Positions 16,786-25,321 of a stretch of DNA of 39,222 bases are shown here, piece by piece; position 1 is the stretch's first letter; every line of letters begins with the position of its first letter. A model generated the notes under the pieces. The model was given only the letters and a program-made list of their open reading frames with translations. It was not told the origin of the DNA and did no database searches. Source of the DNA: Azohydromonas lata NBRC 102462 (GTDB taxonomy: Bacteria; Pseudomonadota; Gammaproteobacteria; Burkholderiales; Burkholderiaceae_C). The stretch lies in assembly GCF_001571085.1 (NCBI RefSeq), contig NZ_BCTC01000060.1:1-39222 (forward strand), given 5' to 3'. The position numbers were made by a program, and so were the translations under genes.

Positions 16786-17961
16786 ATGGCAGTCATCGAC
16801 CGCAACACGACTTTCCTGGGCTACCGGCGCGAAAACGGCCGCGTGGGTGTGCGCAACCACGTCATCATCCTGCCGCTGGACGACTTGTCCAATGCGGCGG
16901 CCGAGGCCGTGGCGCACAACATCAAGGGCACGATGGCCATTCCGCACCCCTACGGGCGGCTGCAATTCGGGGCCGACCTGGAGCTGCATTTCCGCACGCT
17001 CATCGGCGCCGGCTGCAACCCCAACGTGGCCGCGGTGGTTGTCATAGGCATCGAAGATGGCTGGACCAAGAAGGTGGTGGACGGCATCGCCGCCACCGGC
17101 AAGCCGGTGGTAGGCTTCGGCATCGAGGGCCACGGCGACCACGACACCATCCTGAAGGCCAGCAAGGCAGCGCGCGAGTTCGCGCAGTGGGCCAGCGAGA
17201 AGCAGCGCGAGGCTTGCGCCATCGGCGAGCTGTGGGTGTCCACCAAGTGCGGCGAGTCCGACACCACGTCGGGCTGCGGCGCCAATCCCACCGTGGGCAA
17301 CGCCTTCGACAAGCTGCACCCGCTGGGCAATTACCTGTGCTTTGGCGAGACCTCGGAGATCACGGGCGGCGAGCACATCGTGGCCGAACGCTGTGCCAGC
17401 GACGCGGTGCGCGAGCGCTTCATGTTCATGTTCAACCGCTACCAGGACATGATCAACCGCCACAAGACGACGGATCTCAGCGAGTCCCAGCCTACCAAGG
17501 GCAACATCGCCGGCGGCCTCACCACCATCGAGGAAAAGGCGCTGGGCAACATCCAGAAGATCGGCAAGAAGTGCACGGTGGACGGCGTGATCGACAAGGC
17601 GGAGATGCCCACGCACCCGGGTCTGTGGTTCATGGACTCGTCCTCCGCCGCGGCCGAGATGGTGACGCTGTGCGCGGCGTCAGGCTACGCGGTGCATTTC
17701 TTCCCCACGGGCCAGGGCAACGTCATCGGCAACCCCATCGTCCCGGTCATCAAGATCTGCGCCAACCCGCGCACGGTGCGCCTGATGAGCGAGCACATCG
17801 ACGTCGATACCTCAGGCCTGCTGCAGCGGGAACTGACGCTGGACCAGGCCGGTGACAAGCTGCTGGAGTGCATGCTGCGCACCGCCAACGGGCGGCTGAC
17901 CGCCGCCGAGGCGCTGGGGCACCGCGAGTTCGTTCTCACGCGCCTCTACGAGAGCGCGTAA
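16786..17961 (+). CDS. suyB: (2R)-sulfolactate sulfo-lyase, large subunit SuyB
   Basis: A 391-aa UxaA-family catalytic subunit. Conserved blocks include [19 protein letters not shown] at the N-terminus, [13 protein letters not shown], the Cys-rich [20 protein letters not shown], and [19 protein letters not shown] late in the chain. With SuyA it catalyses sulfolactate to pyruvate plus sulfite. AAGAGGAG precedes the ATG. Separate small and large subunits, rather than one fused UxaA chain, match SuyAB. A stable hairpin follows the stop before slcC. Confidence 0.9.
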   Translation: MAVIDRNTTFLGYRRENGRVGVRNHVIILPLDDLSNAAAEAVAHNIKGTMAIPHPYGRLQFGADLELHFRTLIGAGCNPNVAAVVVIGIEDGWTKKVVDGIAATGKPVVGFGIEGHGDHDTILKASKAAREFAQWASEKQREACAIGELWVSTKCGESDTTSGCGANPTVGNAFDKLHPLGNYLCFGETSEITGGEHIVAERCASDAVRERFMFMFNRYQDMINRHKTTDLSESQPTKGNIAGGLTTIEEKALGNIQKIGKKCTVDGVIDKAEMPTHPGLWFMDSSSAAAEMVTLCAASGYAVHFFPTGQGNVIGNPIVPVIKICANPRTVRLMSEHIDVDTSGLLQRELTLDQAGDKLLECMLRTANGRLTAAEALGHREFVLTRLYESA

Positions 17962-17970
17962 CGCGCCCGC

Positions 17971-17992
17971 CGGCCCTGCTCCCGCAGGGCCG
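17971..17992 (+). other. Intra-operon hairpin between suyB and slcC
   Basis: CGGCCCTGC-TCCC-GCAGGGCCG is a perfect 9-bp stem, 9 nt after the suyB stop in a 112-nt gap. There is no T run, so it more likely protects the suyAB message or weakly attenuates it than fully terminates. Confidence 0.5.
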
Positions 17993-18073
17993 CCGTCCGC
18001 GGGGCCGTGGCGTGTGCCGCGGCTCCGCTCCGATGTGACCTCTCCCGCCGCTGCTTGCGCCGTGGCGAAGCTC

Positions 18074-18997
18074 ATGAACATCCTCATCTGTGAATTCATG
18101 GACGAGCGCGCCGTCGCTCGCCTGCAGGCGGCCCACCAGGTCGTTTACGACCCTGCCCTGGTGGACGATCCGGCGCGGTTGTGGCGCGAAGCGGCCCAAG
18201 CGCACGCCCTGGTGGTTCGCAACCGCACACAGGTTCGTGGCGAGCTGCTTGATGCGCTGCAGCGTTGCAAGGTGGTGGGCCGCCTGGGTGTGGGCCTGGA
18301 CAACATCGACGTGCCGGGCTGCGAGGCGCGCGGCATCCAGGTCATGCCAGCCACCGGAGCCAATGCGCTGTCGGTGGCCGAGTACGTCATCACCAGCGCA
18401 CTGGTGCTGCTGCGAGGAGCGTGGCTCAGCACACCAGCGGTGGCGGCCGGCAGTTGGCCGCGCGCTGCGCTGTCCGGCGGACGCGAGCTTGCCGGCAAGA
18501 CACTGGGCCTGGTGGGCTTCGGCTCCATCGGCCAGCTCACGGCCCGCCTGGCTCAGGCGCTGGGCATGAACGTGGTGGCCCACGACGCCCTGATGGGCGA
18601 GCAGCACCCGGCCTTCAACGGCACCGGCGTGCGCAGCGTGGGCCTGGACGAGCTGGTGGGCACGGCGGACGTCGTGAGCCTGCACGTGCCCCTGGTCGAG
18701 TCAACGCGCGGCCTGTTCGACGCGCGGCGCATTGCCTCCATGAAGCGCGGAGCCGTGCTGGTCAACACCGCGCGCGGTGGTGTGGTGGACGAAGCCGCCC
18801 TGGCCGACGCACTCCGGGCGGGCCACCTCGGGGGCGCGGCGCTGGACGTGTTCGCCACCGAGCCCTTGCCCGCGGCGGCGTACTTCCAGGACTGCCCCAA
18901 CCTGCTGCTGACGCCGCACATCGCGGGCGTCTCGGCCGAATCCAACGAGCGGGTGTCGTTCCTGATCGCCGACAAGCTGCTGGAGGTGCTGTCCTGA
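18074..18997 (+). CDS. slcC: (S)-sulfolactate dehydrogenase-like D-2-hydroxyacid dehydrogenase
   Basis: A 307-aa protein of the D-isomer-specific 2-hydroxyacid dehydrogenase family. It has the NAD-binding motif LVGFGSIGQ, and the catalytic triad Arg in VNTARGGVVDEAAL, Glu in LDVFATEPLP and His in LLTPHIAGVSAES. In Chromohalobacter the homologue SlcC oxidises (S)-sulfolactate to sulfopyruvate, and ComC reduces this to (R)-sulfolactate, the SuyAB substrate. Its position between suyB and a comC-type gene supports the same role. The ATG at 18074 fits the domain start (MNILICEF); the frame extends 60 nt upstream without family similarity. The stop and the comC start overlap by one base. Confidence 0.85.
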   Translation: MNILICEFMDERAVARLQAAHQVVYDPALVDDPARLWREAAQAHALVVRNRTQVRGELLDALQRCKVVGRLGVGLDNIDVPGCEARGIQVMPATGANALSVAEYVITSALVLLRGAWLSTPAVAAGSWPRAALSGGRELAGKTLGLVGFGSIGQLTARLAQALGMNVVAHDALMGEQHPAFNGTGVRSVGLDELVGTADVVSLHVPLVESTRGLFDARRIASMKRGAVLVNTARGGVVDEAALADALRAGHLGGAALDVFATEPLPAAAYFQDCPNLLLTPHIAGVSAESNERVSFLIADKLLEVLS

Positions 18998-20001
18998 TGG
19001 CCACGACTTTAAGTTTGGAGGAGGCGCGCCATCTGGCGGCCCAAGCGCTGGAGCGCGCCGGCGCCAACCCGCGCATGGCTGCTGCCACCGCGCGCGCCCT
19101 GGTGCTGGCCGAGGCTCAGGGCCTGGGATCGCACGGGCTCTCGCGCGTGGCGCAATACGCGACGCACCTGCGCAACGGCCGCGTCGACGGAAGCGCCGAG
19201 CCGCGGCTGCTGAAGGGCCGGGGCGCAACGGCCTTGGTGGATGCTCAGGATGGCCTGGCCTTCCCCGCCTGTGAGCTCGCCGTGGCCGAGGCGATGGCCC
19301 GCGCCCGCGATTTTGGCGTGGCCTTTGCCGGCGTCACGCGCAGCCACCACGGCGGCGTGATGGTGGACCACCTGCGCCCGGTGGCCGAGGCCGGTTTGGT
19401 GGGGCTGGCCTTCGCCAACTCGCCCGCGGCCATGCCCGCCGCGGGCGGACGCCACCCCATCTTCGGCACCAACCCGCTGGCTGCGGCCTTCGCCCGCCGG
19501 GGCCAGGATGCGCTGCTGGTGGACTTGAGCCTGTCCGAGGTGGCGCGCGGCAAGCTGATGCTCGCGGCCAAGGAGGGCCGCTCCATTCCACCGGGCTGGG
19601 CGCTGGACAAGGACGGCCGGCCCACCACCGACCCGAAGGCGGGGTTGGAAGGTTCGATGCTGGCCATCGGGGCCGTGAGCAGCCCAAAGGGCGCGATGCT
19701 GGCGCTGGTGGTGGAGCTGCTCGTGACCGCGCTCATAGGCGCCAACTACGGCTTCGAGGCCTCCAGCTTCTTCGTTGACGAAGGCAACCGCCCTCGCATC
19801 GGCCAAGCCTTCCTGGTCATCGACCCCGGCGCCTTGGCTGGGGCCGACAGCTACCTCGACCGTGTCGAAGTGCTCGTCCACGAAATGCTCGCCGACGAGG
19901 GCGTGCGGCTGCCGGGAGCGCGGCGCGAGGACTTGCGCCGGCGCGCCCAGGCACAAGGCATCGCCGTCACGGATGCCGTGCTGGAGACGCTCAGGCGCTG
20001 A
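18997..20001 (+). CDS. comC: (R)-sulfolactate dehydrogenase, ComC/Ldh2 family
   Basis: A 334-aa protein of the malate/L-lactate/sulfolactate dehydrogenase (Ldh2) family. Family blocks are AEAQGLGSHGLSRVAQY near residue 40, FAGVTRSHHGGVMVDHLRP, GLAFANSPAAMPAAGG and FGTNPLAAAF. It uses NAD(P)H to interconvert sulfopyruvate and (R)-sulfolactate. Together with SlcC it would let the cell use both enantiomers. The first base of its ATG is the last base of the slcC stop, so the pair is translationally coupled. Confidence 0.87.
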   Translation: MATTLSLEEARHLAAQALERAGANPRMAAATARALVLAEAQGLGSHGLSRVAQYATHLRNGRVDGSAEPRLLKGRGATALVDAQDGLAFPACELAVAEAMARARDFGVAFAGVTRSHHGGVMVDHLRPVAEAGLVGLAFANSPAAMPAAGGRHPIFGTNPLAAAFARRGQDALLVDLSLSEVARGKLMLAAKEGRSIPPGWALDKDGRPTTDPKAGLEGSMLAIGAVSSPKGAMLALVVELLVTALIGANYGFEASSFFVDEGNRPRIGQAFLVIDPGALAGADSYLDRVEVLVHEMLADEGVRLPGARREDLRRRAQAQGIAVTDAVLETLRR

Positions 20002-20068
20002 ACACCCGCGCAGTGAAAGCAAGACAGACGAAAGGACAAGCGCGGTACCGATCCAGTTCCCAACCCGA

Positions 20069-20085
20069 CCCGCCCGCTGGGCGGG
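20069..20085 (+). other. Small hairpin before the Bug gene ribosome site
   Basis: CCCGCCC-GCT-GGGCGGG forms a perfect 7-bp stem a few bases ahead of the GGAGGAG ribosome site of the next gene. It may adjust translation or mark processing between comC and the binding protein. Confidence 0.35.
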
Positions 20086-20106
20086 CCCTCGATGGAGGAG
20101 ACATCC

Positions 20107-21105
20107 ATGGACGAACAGACCTTGAACATGAGGCGTCGTCGAATGCTTGGCATGACCCTGGCGCTCACCGGTGCGGGGATGCCCCTGCCCGGCTGGAGCC
20201 AGGGCGGCGAGTTCCCCAAGCCTGGCACGCCCATCCGCTACGTGGTGCCCTTCCCGCCTGGCGGGCTCACCGACGTGATGGCGCGCGCGGTGGGCCAGCA
20301 GCTCGGCGAGCGCTGGAAGACCACGGTCGTGGTGGACAACCGCGCCGGCGGCGGCGGGCAGATCGGTGCCGACACGGTGGCCAAGGCCCCTGCCGATGGC
20401 CACACGCTGCTGGCCATCACGCTCACGCACGCGGTGAACTACTCGCTGTTTCCGGGCGCCAGCTACAACTTCGTGCAGGACCTGCGCCCGGTGGCCCTGC
20501 TGGCAGCTTCGCCCATGCTGGTGGTGGTTGCGGCGTCCAGCCAGATCAAGAGCTTCAAGGACCTGATGGAAGCGTCGAAAGGGCGCCAGCTCAACGGCGG
20601 CTCCAGCGGCAATGGCACGCCACCCCACCTGACGCTGGCGCTGTTCAACCAGCTCAACAAGTCCGCCATCCAGCACGTGCCCTACAAGGGCGGCACGCCC
20701 TGCATCCAGGACCTGATGGGCAACCAGCTTGACGTGGTGTTCTCCAACTTCCCGGAGTCGGTGGCGCACGTGAAGTCCGGCAAGCTGCGCGCGCTGGCCC
20801 TCTGCAGCGCGGCGCGCAATGCGCTGGTGCCTGACGTGCCGACCACCGCGGAGCTTGGCCTGGCCGAGCTTCAGGTCGAGAACTGGACCGGCATCATGGC
20901 ACCGGCGCGCACGGCCGATGCCGTGGTGGACAAGCTCTCGGCCGAGGTGGTGCGCATCATGCGCACGGCCGACATCGAGGAGCGGGCCCGGACGCAGGGC
21001 TTCCGCGTGGACGCGCGCGACGCCCAGGCCTTTGCGCCCTACCTCAAGGCCGAGGTCGAGCGCTGGGGCCGCCTGGTGAAGACGGCCAACATCACGTCGC
21101 TGTAG
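20107..21105 (+). CDS. Bug/TctC-type binding protein of the sulfolactate module
   Basis: A 332-aa protein. The signal region is MRRRRMLGMTLALTG with cleavage near GWSQG. Bug signatures are VPFPPGGLTDVMARAVGQQL, VVDNRAGGGGQIGADTVAK and VPDVPTTAELGL. GGAGGAG ends 6 nt before the chosen ATG, favouring it over an ATG at 20092. It closes the suyAB-slcC-comC series, so the likely ligand is sulfolactate or a related sulfonate. Chromohalobacter uses a tripartite tricarboxylate transporter for sulfolactate, but the membrane subunits TctA/B are not in the window. Confidence 0.88.
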   Translation: MDEQTLNMRRRRMLGMTLALTGAGMPLPGWSQGGEFPKPGTPIRYVVPFPPGGLTDVMARAVGQQLGERWKTTVVVDNRAGGGGQIGADTVAKAPADGHTLLAITLTHAVNYSLFPGASYNFVQDLRPVALLAASPMLVVVAASSQIKSFKDLMEASKGRQLNGGSSGNGTPPHLTLALFNQLNKSAIQHVPYKGGTPCIQDLMGNQLDVVFSNFPESVAHVKSGKLRALALCSAARNALVPDVPTTAELGLAELQVENWTGIMAPARTADAVVDKLSAEVVRIMRTADIEERARTQGFRVDARDAQAFAPYLKAEVERWGRLVKTANITSL

Positions 21106-21532
21106 GTACACGCCGGACCCGGAATGCGCGCAAGCGGTGCCTTGAACGCCGCTTTGTCGGCGCGGCAGCCCCTGCAGCCGCCGTCTGTGGCCACGACGTG
21201 CAGGCATTGAGCGCGTTGCCGGCACCGGAGCAGTGGCATGGGCAGCGGGCCAAGCCGTGGGGCGCCATGACGTAGCGCCACTAGCAACATACGCGGTGCG
21301 TTTGCACGCTTGTTGAAAACAGGCCCCCTCTCCTGAATTTCCTTTCACGGCCTACTCACATCACCTTCAAGTGGAGCAACGCAGACGAGGACGGGAAATA
21401 GTGGTCAACAGGCAACGCGTATGTTGTGATAAAGCGGACACCGTGAAAGACGATGCGCCCGCCGCAGGCGGTCGTTGTGGATGCGGCGCGGCGGACGGTG
21501 CGAGTGCACGCACCGTCCGCCGGCACCAAGCC
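21106..21532. other. 427-nt gene-free stretch between convergent genes
   Basis: It lies between the Bug gene and the convergent aldehyde dehydrogenase gene. Open frames here have no family features. The only clear structure is the hairpin at 21489-21522. The part at about 21300-21450 is more AT-rich than the surroundings. I see no promoter, repeat or RNA gene that I can support. Confidence 0.6.
21489..21522 (-). terminator. Strong hairpin after the aldehyde dehydrogenase gene
   Basis: CGGCGGACGGTGCG and CGCACCGTCCGCCG form a perfect 14-bp stem with the loop AGTGCA, 10 nt downstream of the aldehyde dehydrogenase stop. There is no clear T run on either strand; its strength and position suggest the operon end. 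Confidence 0.6.
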
Positions 21533-22972
21533 TCAGCCGTGCTGCATGTACACGACGTGCGTTTCGGTGAACTCGTACAGGCCGTGCTTGCCGTCGGCAC
21601 CGCCAATACCGGACTTGCGGCGCCCGGCATGGAAGCCCTGCATGGCTTCGAAATGTTCCCGGTTGACGTAGGTCTCGCCGAACTGCAGCTCGCGGCAAGC
21701 CTTCATGGCGTGCGACAGGTCACGGGTGAAGATGGACGAGGTCAAGCCGTATTCCGAGTCATTGGCCAGCGCAATGGCCTCGTCCAGGCCTTCAACGACC
21801 TGCACCGGCAGCACCGGGCCGAAAATCTCCTTGCGCATGATCTCCATGTCGCCGCGGCAACCCGCAAGCACCGTGGGCTCGTAGTGGAAGCCCGTGTCAC
21901 GCTGCGCGCGGCGCCCGCCCTGCACCACCACGGCGCCTTCGGCGCGCGCGCGCTCCACCAGGCCCGCCACCTTGTCCAGCCCGGCTTGGCTGACCAGCGG
22001 GCCCATGTGCACGCCCGGCTCGGCGATCGGGTCGCCGTAGGTGGTGTCGGCCATCAGGCGCGCGATGCGGCTGGTGAGCTCGTCGGCCACCTGCCGCTGC
22101 ACGTACACCCGCTCGGCGCAATTGCAGACCTGCCCGGTGTTGATGACGCGCGACGCGTGGATGGCGCGCGCGGCAAGCTCCAGGTCCGCGTCGGCCAGGA
22201 CGATGGCCGGCGCCTTGCCGCCCAGCTCCAGGTTGACGCGCGTGAGGTTGCGCGCCGCGGTGGCCATGATGCGGCTGCCGGTCTCGACGCTGCCGGTGAA
22301 GGAAACGATGCCGACGTCGCGGTGCCCGGCCAGGTGCGCGCCGGCCACCGCGCCCGTGCCGCCCACGAGGTTGAAGACGCCCGCGGGCAGATCGGTCTGC
22401 GCAGCCAGGCGCGCGAACTCGAAGGCATTGATGGGCGTGAGCTCGCTGGGCTTGATGACGATGGTGTTGCCCGTCACCAGCGCCGGCGCCATCTTGCGGG
22501 CGATGAGGAACAGCGGGAAGTTCCACGGCAGTATCCCCGCGGCCACGCCCACTGGCTTGCGCAGCATGAAAATGCTCTCGCCGGGGCGGTCGCTCTCCAG
22601 CACTTCGCCCTCGATACGGCGCGCCCACTCGGCCATGTAGTCCAGGTAGTCGGCCGTGAAGTCCACCTCCACGCGGGCCAGCGACAGCACCTTGCCCTGC
22701 TCGCAGGTCAGCGTGCGGGCCATCATCTCCTTGTGCTCCCGCAGCTTGGCGGCGATGTCGCGCAGATGCCGCGCCCGCTGCACCGCGGGCAGCCGCGCCC
22801 ACGCGGGCTGCGCCTTGCGCGCCGCCTCCACGGCCTGGTCCACCACCCAGGCCGGGGCATCGGGCGTTTGCGCCAGCAACTCGTGCGTGGCCGGATTGCG
22901 CACATCCATGAGTGCGCCGCCCGTGTTGGCGAGGAACTCGCCGTTGATGTAGTTGCGGTATTCGTTGATCAT
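21533..22972 (-). CDS. aldA: NAD-dependent aldehyde dehydrogenase, AldA (lactaldehyde/glycolaldehyde) type
   Basis: A 479-aa ALDH, the same length as E. coli AldA. Visible elements are the NAD-site block LPWNFPLFLIARKMAPAL, general base E249 in NLELGGKAP, catalytic C283 in NTGQVCNCAERVYV, and the AldA-like C-terminus FHAGRRKSGIGGADGKHG. It oxidises small aldehydes to acids in the cytoplasm. It is the last gene of the operon with the PQQ alcohol dehydrogenase and probably removes the aldehyde made from the alcohol. The ATG at 22972 matches the AldA N-terminus (MINEYRNYINGEF); no strong ribosome site is seen. Confidence 0.9.
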   Translation of the reverse strand: MINEYRNYINGEFLANTGGALMDVRNPATHELLAQTPDAPAWVVDQAVEAARKAQPAWARLPAVQRARHLRDIAAKLREHKEMMARTLTCEQGKVLSLARVEVDFTADYLDYMAEWARRIEGEVLESDRPGESIFMLRKPVGVAAGILPWNFPLFLIARKMAPALVTGNTIVIKPSELTPINAFEFARLAAQTDLPAGVFNLVGGTGAVAGAHLAGHRDVGIVSFTGSVETGSRIMATAARNLTRVNLELGGKAPAIVLADADLELAARAIHASRVINTGQVCNCAERVYVQRQVADELTSRIARLMADTTYGDPIAEPGVHMGPLVSQAGLDKVAGLVERARAEGAVVVQGGRRAQRDTGFHYEPTVLAGCRGDMEIMRKEIFGPVLPVQVVEGLDEAIALANDSEYGLTSSIFTRDLSHAMKACRELQFGETYVNREHFEAMQGFHAGRRKSGIGGADGKHGLYEFTETHVVYMQHG

Positions 22973-23014
22973 GGTCTTCAACCTTTCACGTGAGAGAAAT
23001 GAGCGGCCCTGCAC

Positions 23015-23485
23015 TCAGGCCGCCGGGCGTGCGAAGCGCTTGCCCATGAGTTCGGAGGCGAAGCCAAAGGCCACGCCGGCCAGCCAGGTGACGGACACGA
23101 GCAGCACCGTCTCGTCCACCTTGGCGCCTGCACCGAAGAAGGACGCGGCGCCCAGGAACGCCGCGGGCGTGTACGCCAGCATCGGGATGTCGGCCATGGC
23201 CACCAGGACGAAGGCCAGCAGCGCCACCAGGCCCATCAGCCAGGGCAGGCCGCCGCCCAGTGCGGCAACGGCGGCCATGGTGGCGGCCGTGAGCAGCACC
23301 CCGGCCAGGCCGCCGGCCACGGCCTTGAGCGCGCCGCCGGCCCCGCCTCCAGCCGCGAAGAACGCGGCCCAGGCCACGAAGCCAATCCATGGGTTGAAGC
23401 GCAGCCCAGGCTGCCCAATGCTCAGGTAGACCCACAGCGCCACCAGCGTGGCGATGCTCAGTGCCAAGGCATGCAGAAGCTTCAT
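23015..23485 (-). CDS. Small inner-membrane protein, DUF1097 type
   Basis: A 156-aa protein with about five hydrophobic segments, mostly Ala, Gly, Leu and Val, starting MKLLHALALSIATLVALWVY. Composition, length and an N-terminal half with FNPWIGFVAWAAFFAAGG resemble DUF1097 (YcdZ-like) proteins, whose function is unknown. It sits 40 nt after the PQQ dehydrogenase gene and 42 nt before aldA, so it is part of the alcohol-oxidation operon. A permease or membrane partner role for the alcohol or aldehyde would be conjecture. Confidence 0.65.
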   Translation of the reverse strand: MKLLHALALSIATLVALWVYLSIGQPGLRFNPWIGFVAWAAFFAAGGGAGGALKAVAGGLAGVLLTAATMAAVAALGGGLPWLMGLVALLAFVLVAMADIPMLAYTPAAFLGAASFFGAGAKVDETVLLVSVTWLAGVAFGFASELMGKRFARPAA

Positions 23486-23525
23486 GTCGTGTCTCCTTGT
23501 GTCGTATGTACCGTGAGTGGGCGCA

Positions 23526-25247
23526 TCACCTGCCCAGCTTGAACACCATCACCGTGCCGCCCTGCGGCACCGTGGTCTTGTGCTTGAGCACGGCGTTGAA
23601 GGCGCCCTGCATGCGCTCCGCGTCCACCCCCCAGCCGGCCTGCACGGCGATGTACTGCTCGCCGTCCACCTCGAAGGACGAGGGCACGCCCGTCACGCCG
23701 GAGCTCGCCGGGAACTCCCACAGCATCTGCCCGGTCGTGGCGTTGAAGGCGCGGAACATGCGGTCGTTGGTGCCGCCGCCAAACACCAGGTTGCCTCCGG
23801 TGGCCATGAGCGGGCCCCAGTTCATCTCGGGATACTTGTGGGTCCAGACGTTCTTCTTGGCGCCCACGTTCCAGGCCTGCACCTCGCCGATGTGCTGGCG
23901 CGAGGCGTCGGTCATGCGCACGTTGGTGAGGATGTTGTCCAGCGACACGCCGATGTAGAGCTCGCCCTTGCGGTAGTTGACGGCCTCGCCCTTGAGCTCG
24001 GAGCACAGGTTGTTGTTGGCCGGCACGTAGAGCATGCCGGTCTTGGGGCTGTAGGCCTCGGGAAACCAGTCCTTGCCGCCCCACAGCGACGGGCAGAACG
24101 ACACCGTCTTGCCCGTGCCCGGGCGCTTGTCCTCGCGATAGGTCGGACGGCCGGTGCGCGGGTCCACGGAGGCGAACACGTCCTGCTTGACGTAGGGCCA
24201 GGCGTCGACGAAGTTGATGCGGTCGCTGGTGCGTTCCAGGTGCCACAGGTAGCCGTTGCGCCCGGCATGCACCAGCGACTTCACCTTCTTGCCATTGCGC
24301 TCCACGTCGATGAGCAGCGGCGCCGACACCTCGTCCCAGTCCCAGGCGTCGTTCCAGTGGTACTGGTGGTAGCCCTTGAGGGCGCCGGTGTCTATGTCCA
24401 GCGCCAGCGTGGAGTTCGCGTAGAGGTTGTCGCCCTGGCGCGTGTCCGGCATCCAGGGTGCGGCGTTGCCGGTGCCCCAGTAGGACAGCCTGGTCTCAGG
24501 ATCGTAGGTGCCCGTGATCCACACCGATGCACCGCCGTTCTTGTAGGTCTCGCCCGGCCAGGAGTCGCCGCCGGGCTCGCCGGGCGCGGGCACGGTGTAG
24601 GTGCGCCACACCTCCTTGCCGGTCTCGCCGTCCAGCGCCACGATGTAGCCGCGCACGCCGTACTCGCCGCCCGAGACGCCCACCACCACCTTGCCATTGG
24701 CCGCCAGGGGCGCCAGCGTGGAGTAGTAGCCCGCCTTCCAGTCGCCGATGGGTTGCTTCCACAACTCCTTGCCGCTCACCGGGTCCAGGGCCACCACCAT
24801 GGCGTCGGTGGTGGCGAAGTAGAGCTTGTCCTTGTAGAGCGCCACGCCGCGGTTGGTCGGGTGCAGTTGCTGCAGCTCCTCCGGGATGGGCTTCTTGTAG
24901 CGCCACAGCTCGCGCCCGGATTTCGCCTCGAAGGCGATCACCTGGTTGTTCGGCGTGGAGATGTACATGTAGCCGTTGTTGACGATGGGCGGCGCCTGGT
25001 GCCCCTCGCTCATGCCTGTGACGTAGGACCACGCCAGCGTCAGCTTGCCGACGTTGCGGTCGTTGATCTTGTCCAGCGGGCTGTAGCCCCAGCCCGCGTA
25101 GTTGCCGCGGTACATGAGCCAGTTGGCGGGCTCGGGATTGGCCATCCGCGCGTCCGTGACCGGCTCGTAGGGCTTGAGCTGGGCCTGCGCGGCGGCCGGC
25201 AGCAGCGCGGCCACGCAGGCGGCACGAAGAAGGGTGTTCAGTTTCAT
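23526..25247 (-). CDS. PQQ-dependent alcohol dehydrogenase with lanthanide-type metal site
   Basis: A 573-aa quinoprotein with a Sec signal peptide (cleavage after AAAQA near residue 22), so it is periplasmic. The eight-bladed propeller is shown by repeated W-docking blocks such as SGRELWRYKKP, SGKELWKQPIG and TGKEVWRTY. The metal and catalytic residues are E195 in SGGEYGVRG, N261 in YWGTGNAAPW and D303 in NDAWDWDEV. D305 follows two residues later, the extra ligand typical of XoxF/ExaF lanthanide enzymes. The vicinal Cys pair of classical methanol/ethanol dehydrogenases is replaced (LHPTNRG). No cytochrome c domain is fused. GGAG lies 5 nt before the ATG. It oxidises a primary alcohol; the substrate is unknown. 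Confidence 0.9.
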   Translation of the reverse strand: MKLNTLLRAACVAALLPAAAQAQLKPYEPVTDARMANPEPANWLMYRGNYAGWGYSPLDKINDRNVGKLTLAWSYVTGMSEGHQAPPIVNNGYMYISTPNNQVIAFEAKSGRELWRYKKPIPEELQQLHPTNRGVALYKDKLYFATTDAMVVALDPVSGKELWKQPIGDWKAGYYSTLAPLAANGKVVVGVSGGEYGVRGYIVALDGETGKEVWRTYTVPAPGEPGGDSWPGETYKNGGASVWITGTYDPETRLSYWGTGNAAPWMPDTRQGDNLYANSTLALDIDTGALKGYHQYHWNDAWDWDEVSAPLLIDVERNGKKVKSLVHAGRNGYLWHLERTSDRINFVDAWPYVKQDVFASVDPRTGRPTYREDKRPGTGKTVSFCPSLWGGKDWFPEAYSPKTGMLYVPANNNLCSELKGEAVNYRKGELYIGVSLDNILTNVRMTDASRQHIGEVQAWNVGAKKNVWTHKYPEMNWGPLMATGGNLVFGGGTNDRMFRAFNATTGQMLWEFPASSGVTGVPSSFEVDGEQYIAVQAGWGVDAERMQGAFNAVLKHKTTVPQGGTVMVFKLGR

Positions 25248-25321
25248 GGCGTCTCCTGTGAAAAGTTGTTTTGCTTGCATCAAGACCGCGGCAAGGCGCC
25301 GCGGTGTCCAGGCGCGGGCGC

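Noticed and set aside
19009-21348. A 779-codon minus-strand open frame opposite comC and the Bug gene
   Set aside because: It has no recognisable motif and low-complexity composition; comC and the Bug protein on the plus strand have full family signatures and ribosome sites.
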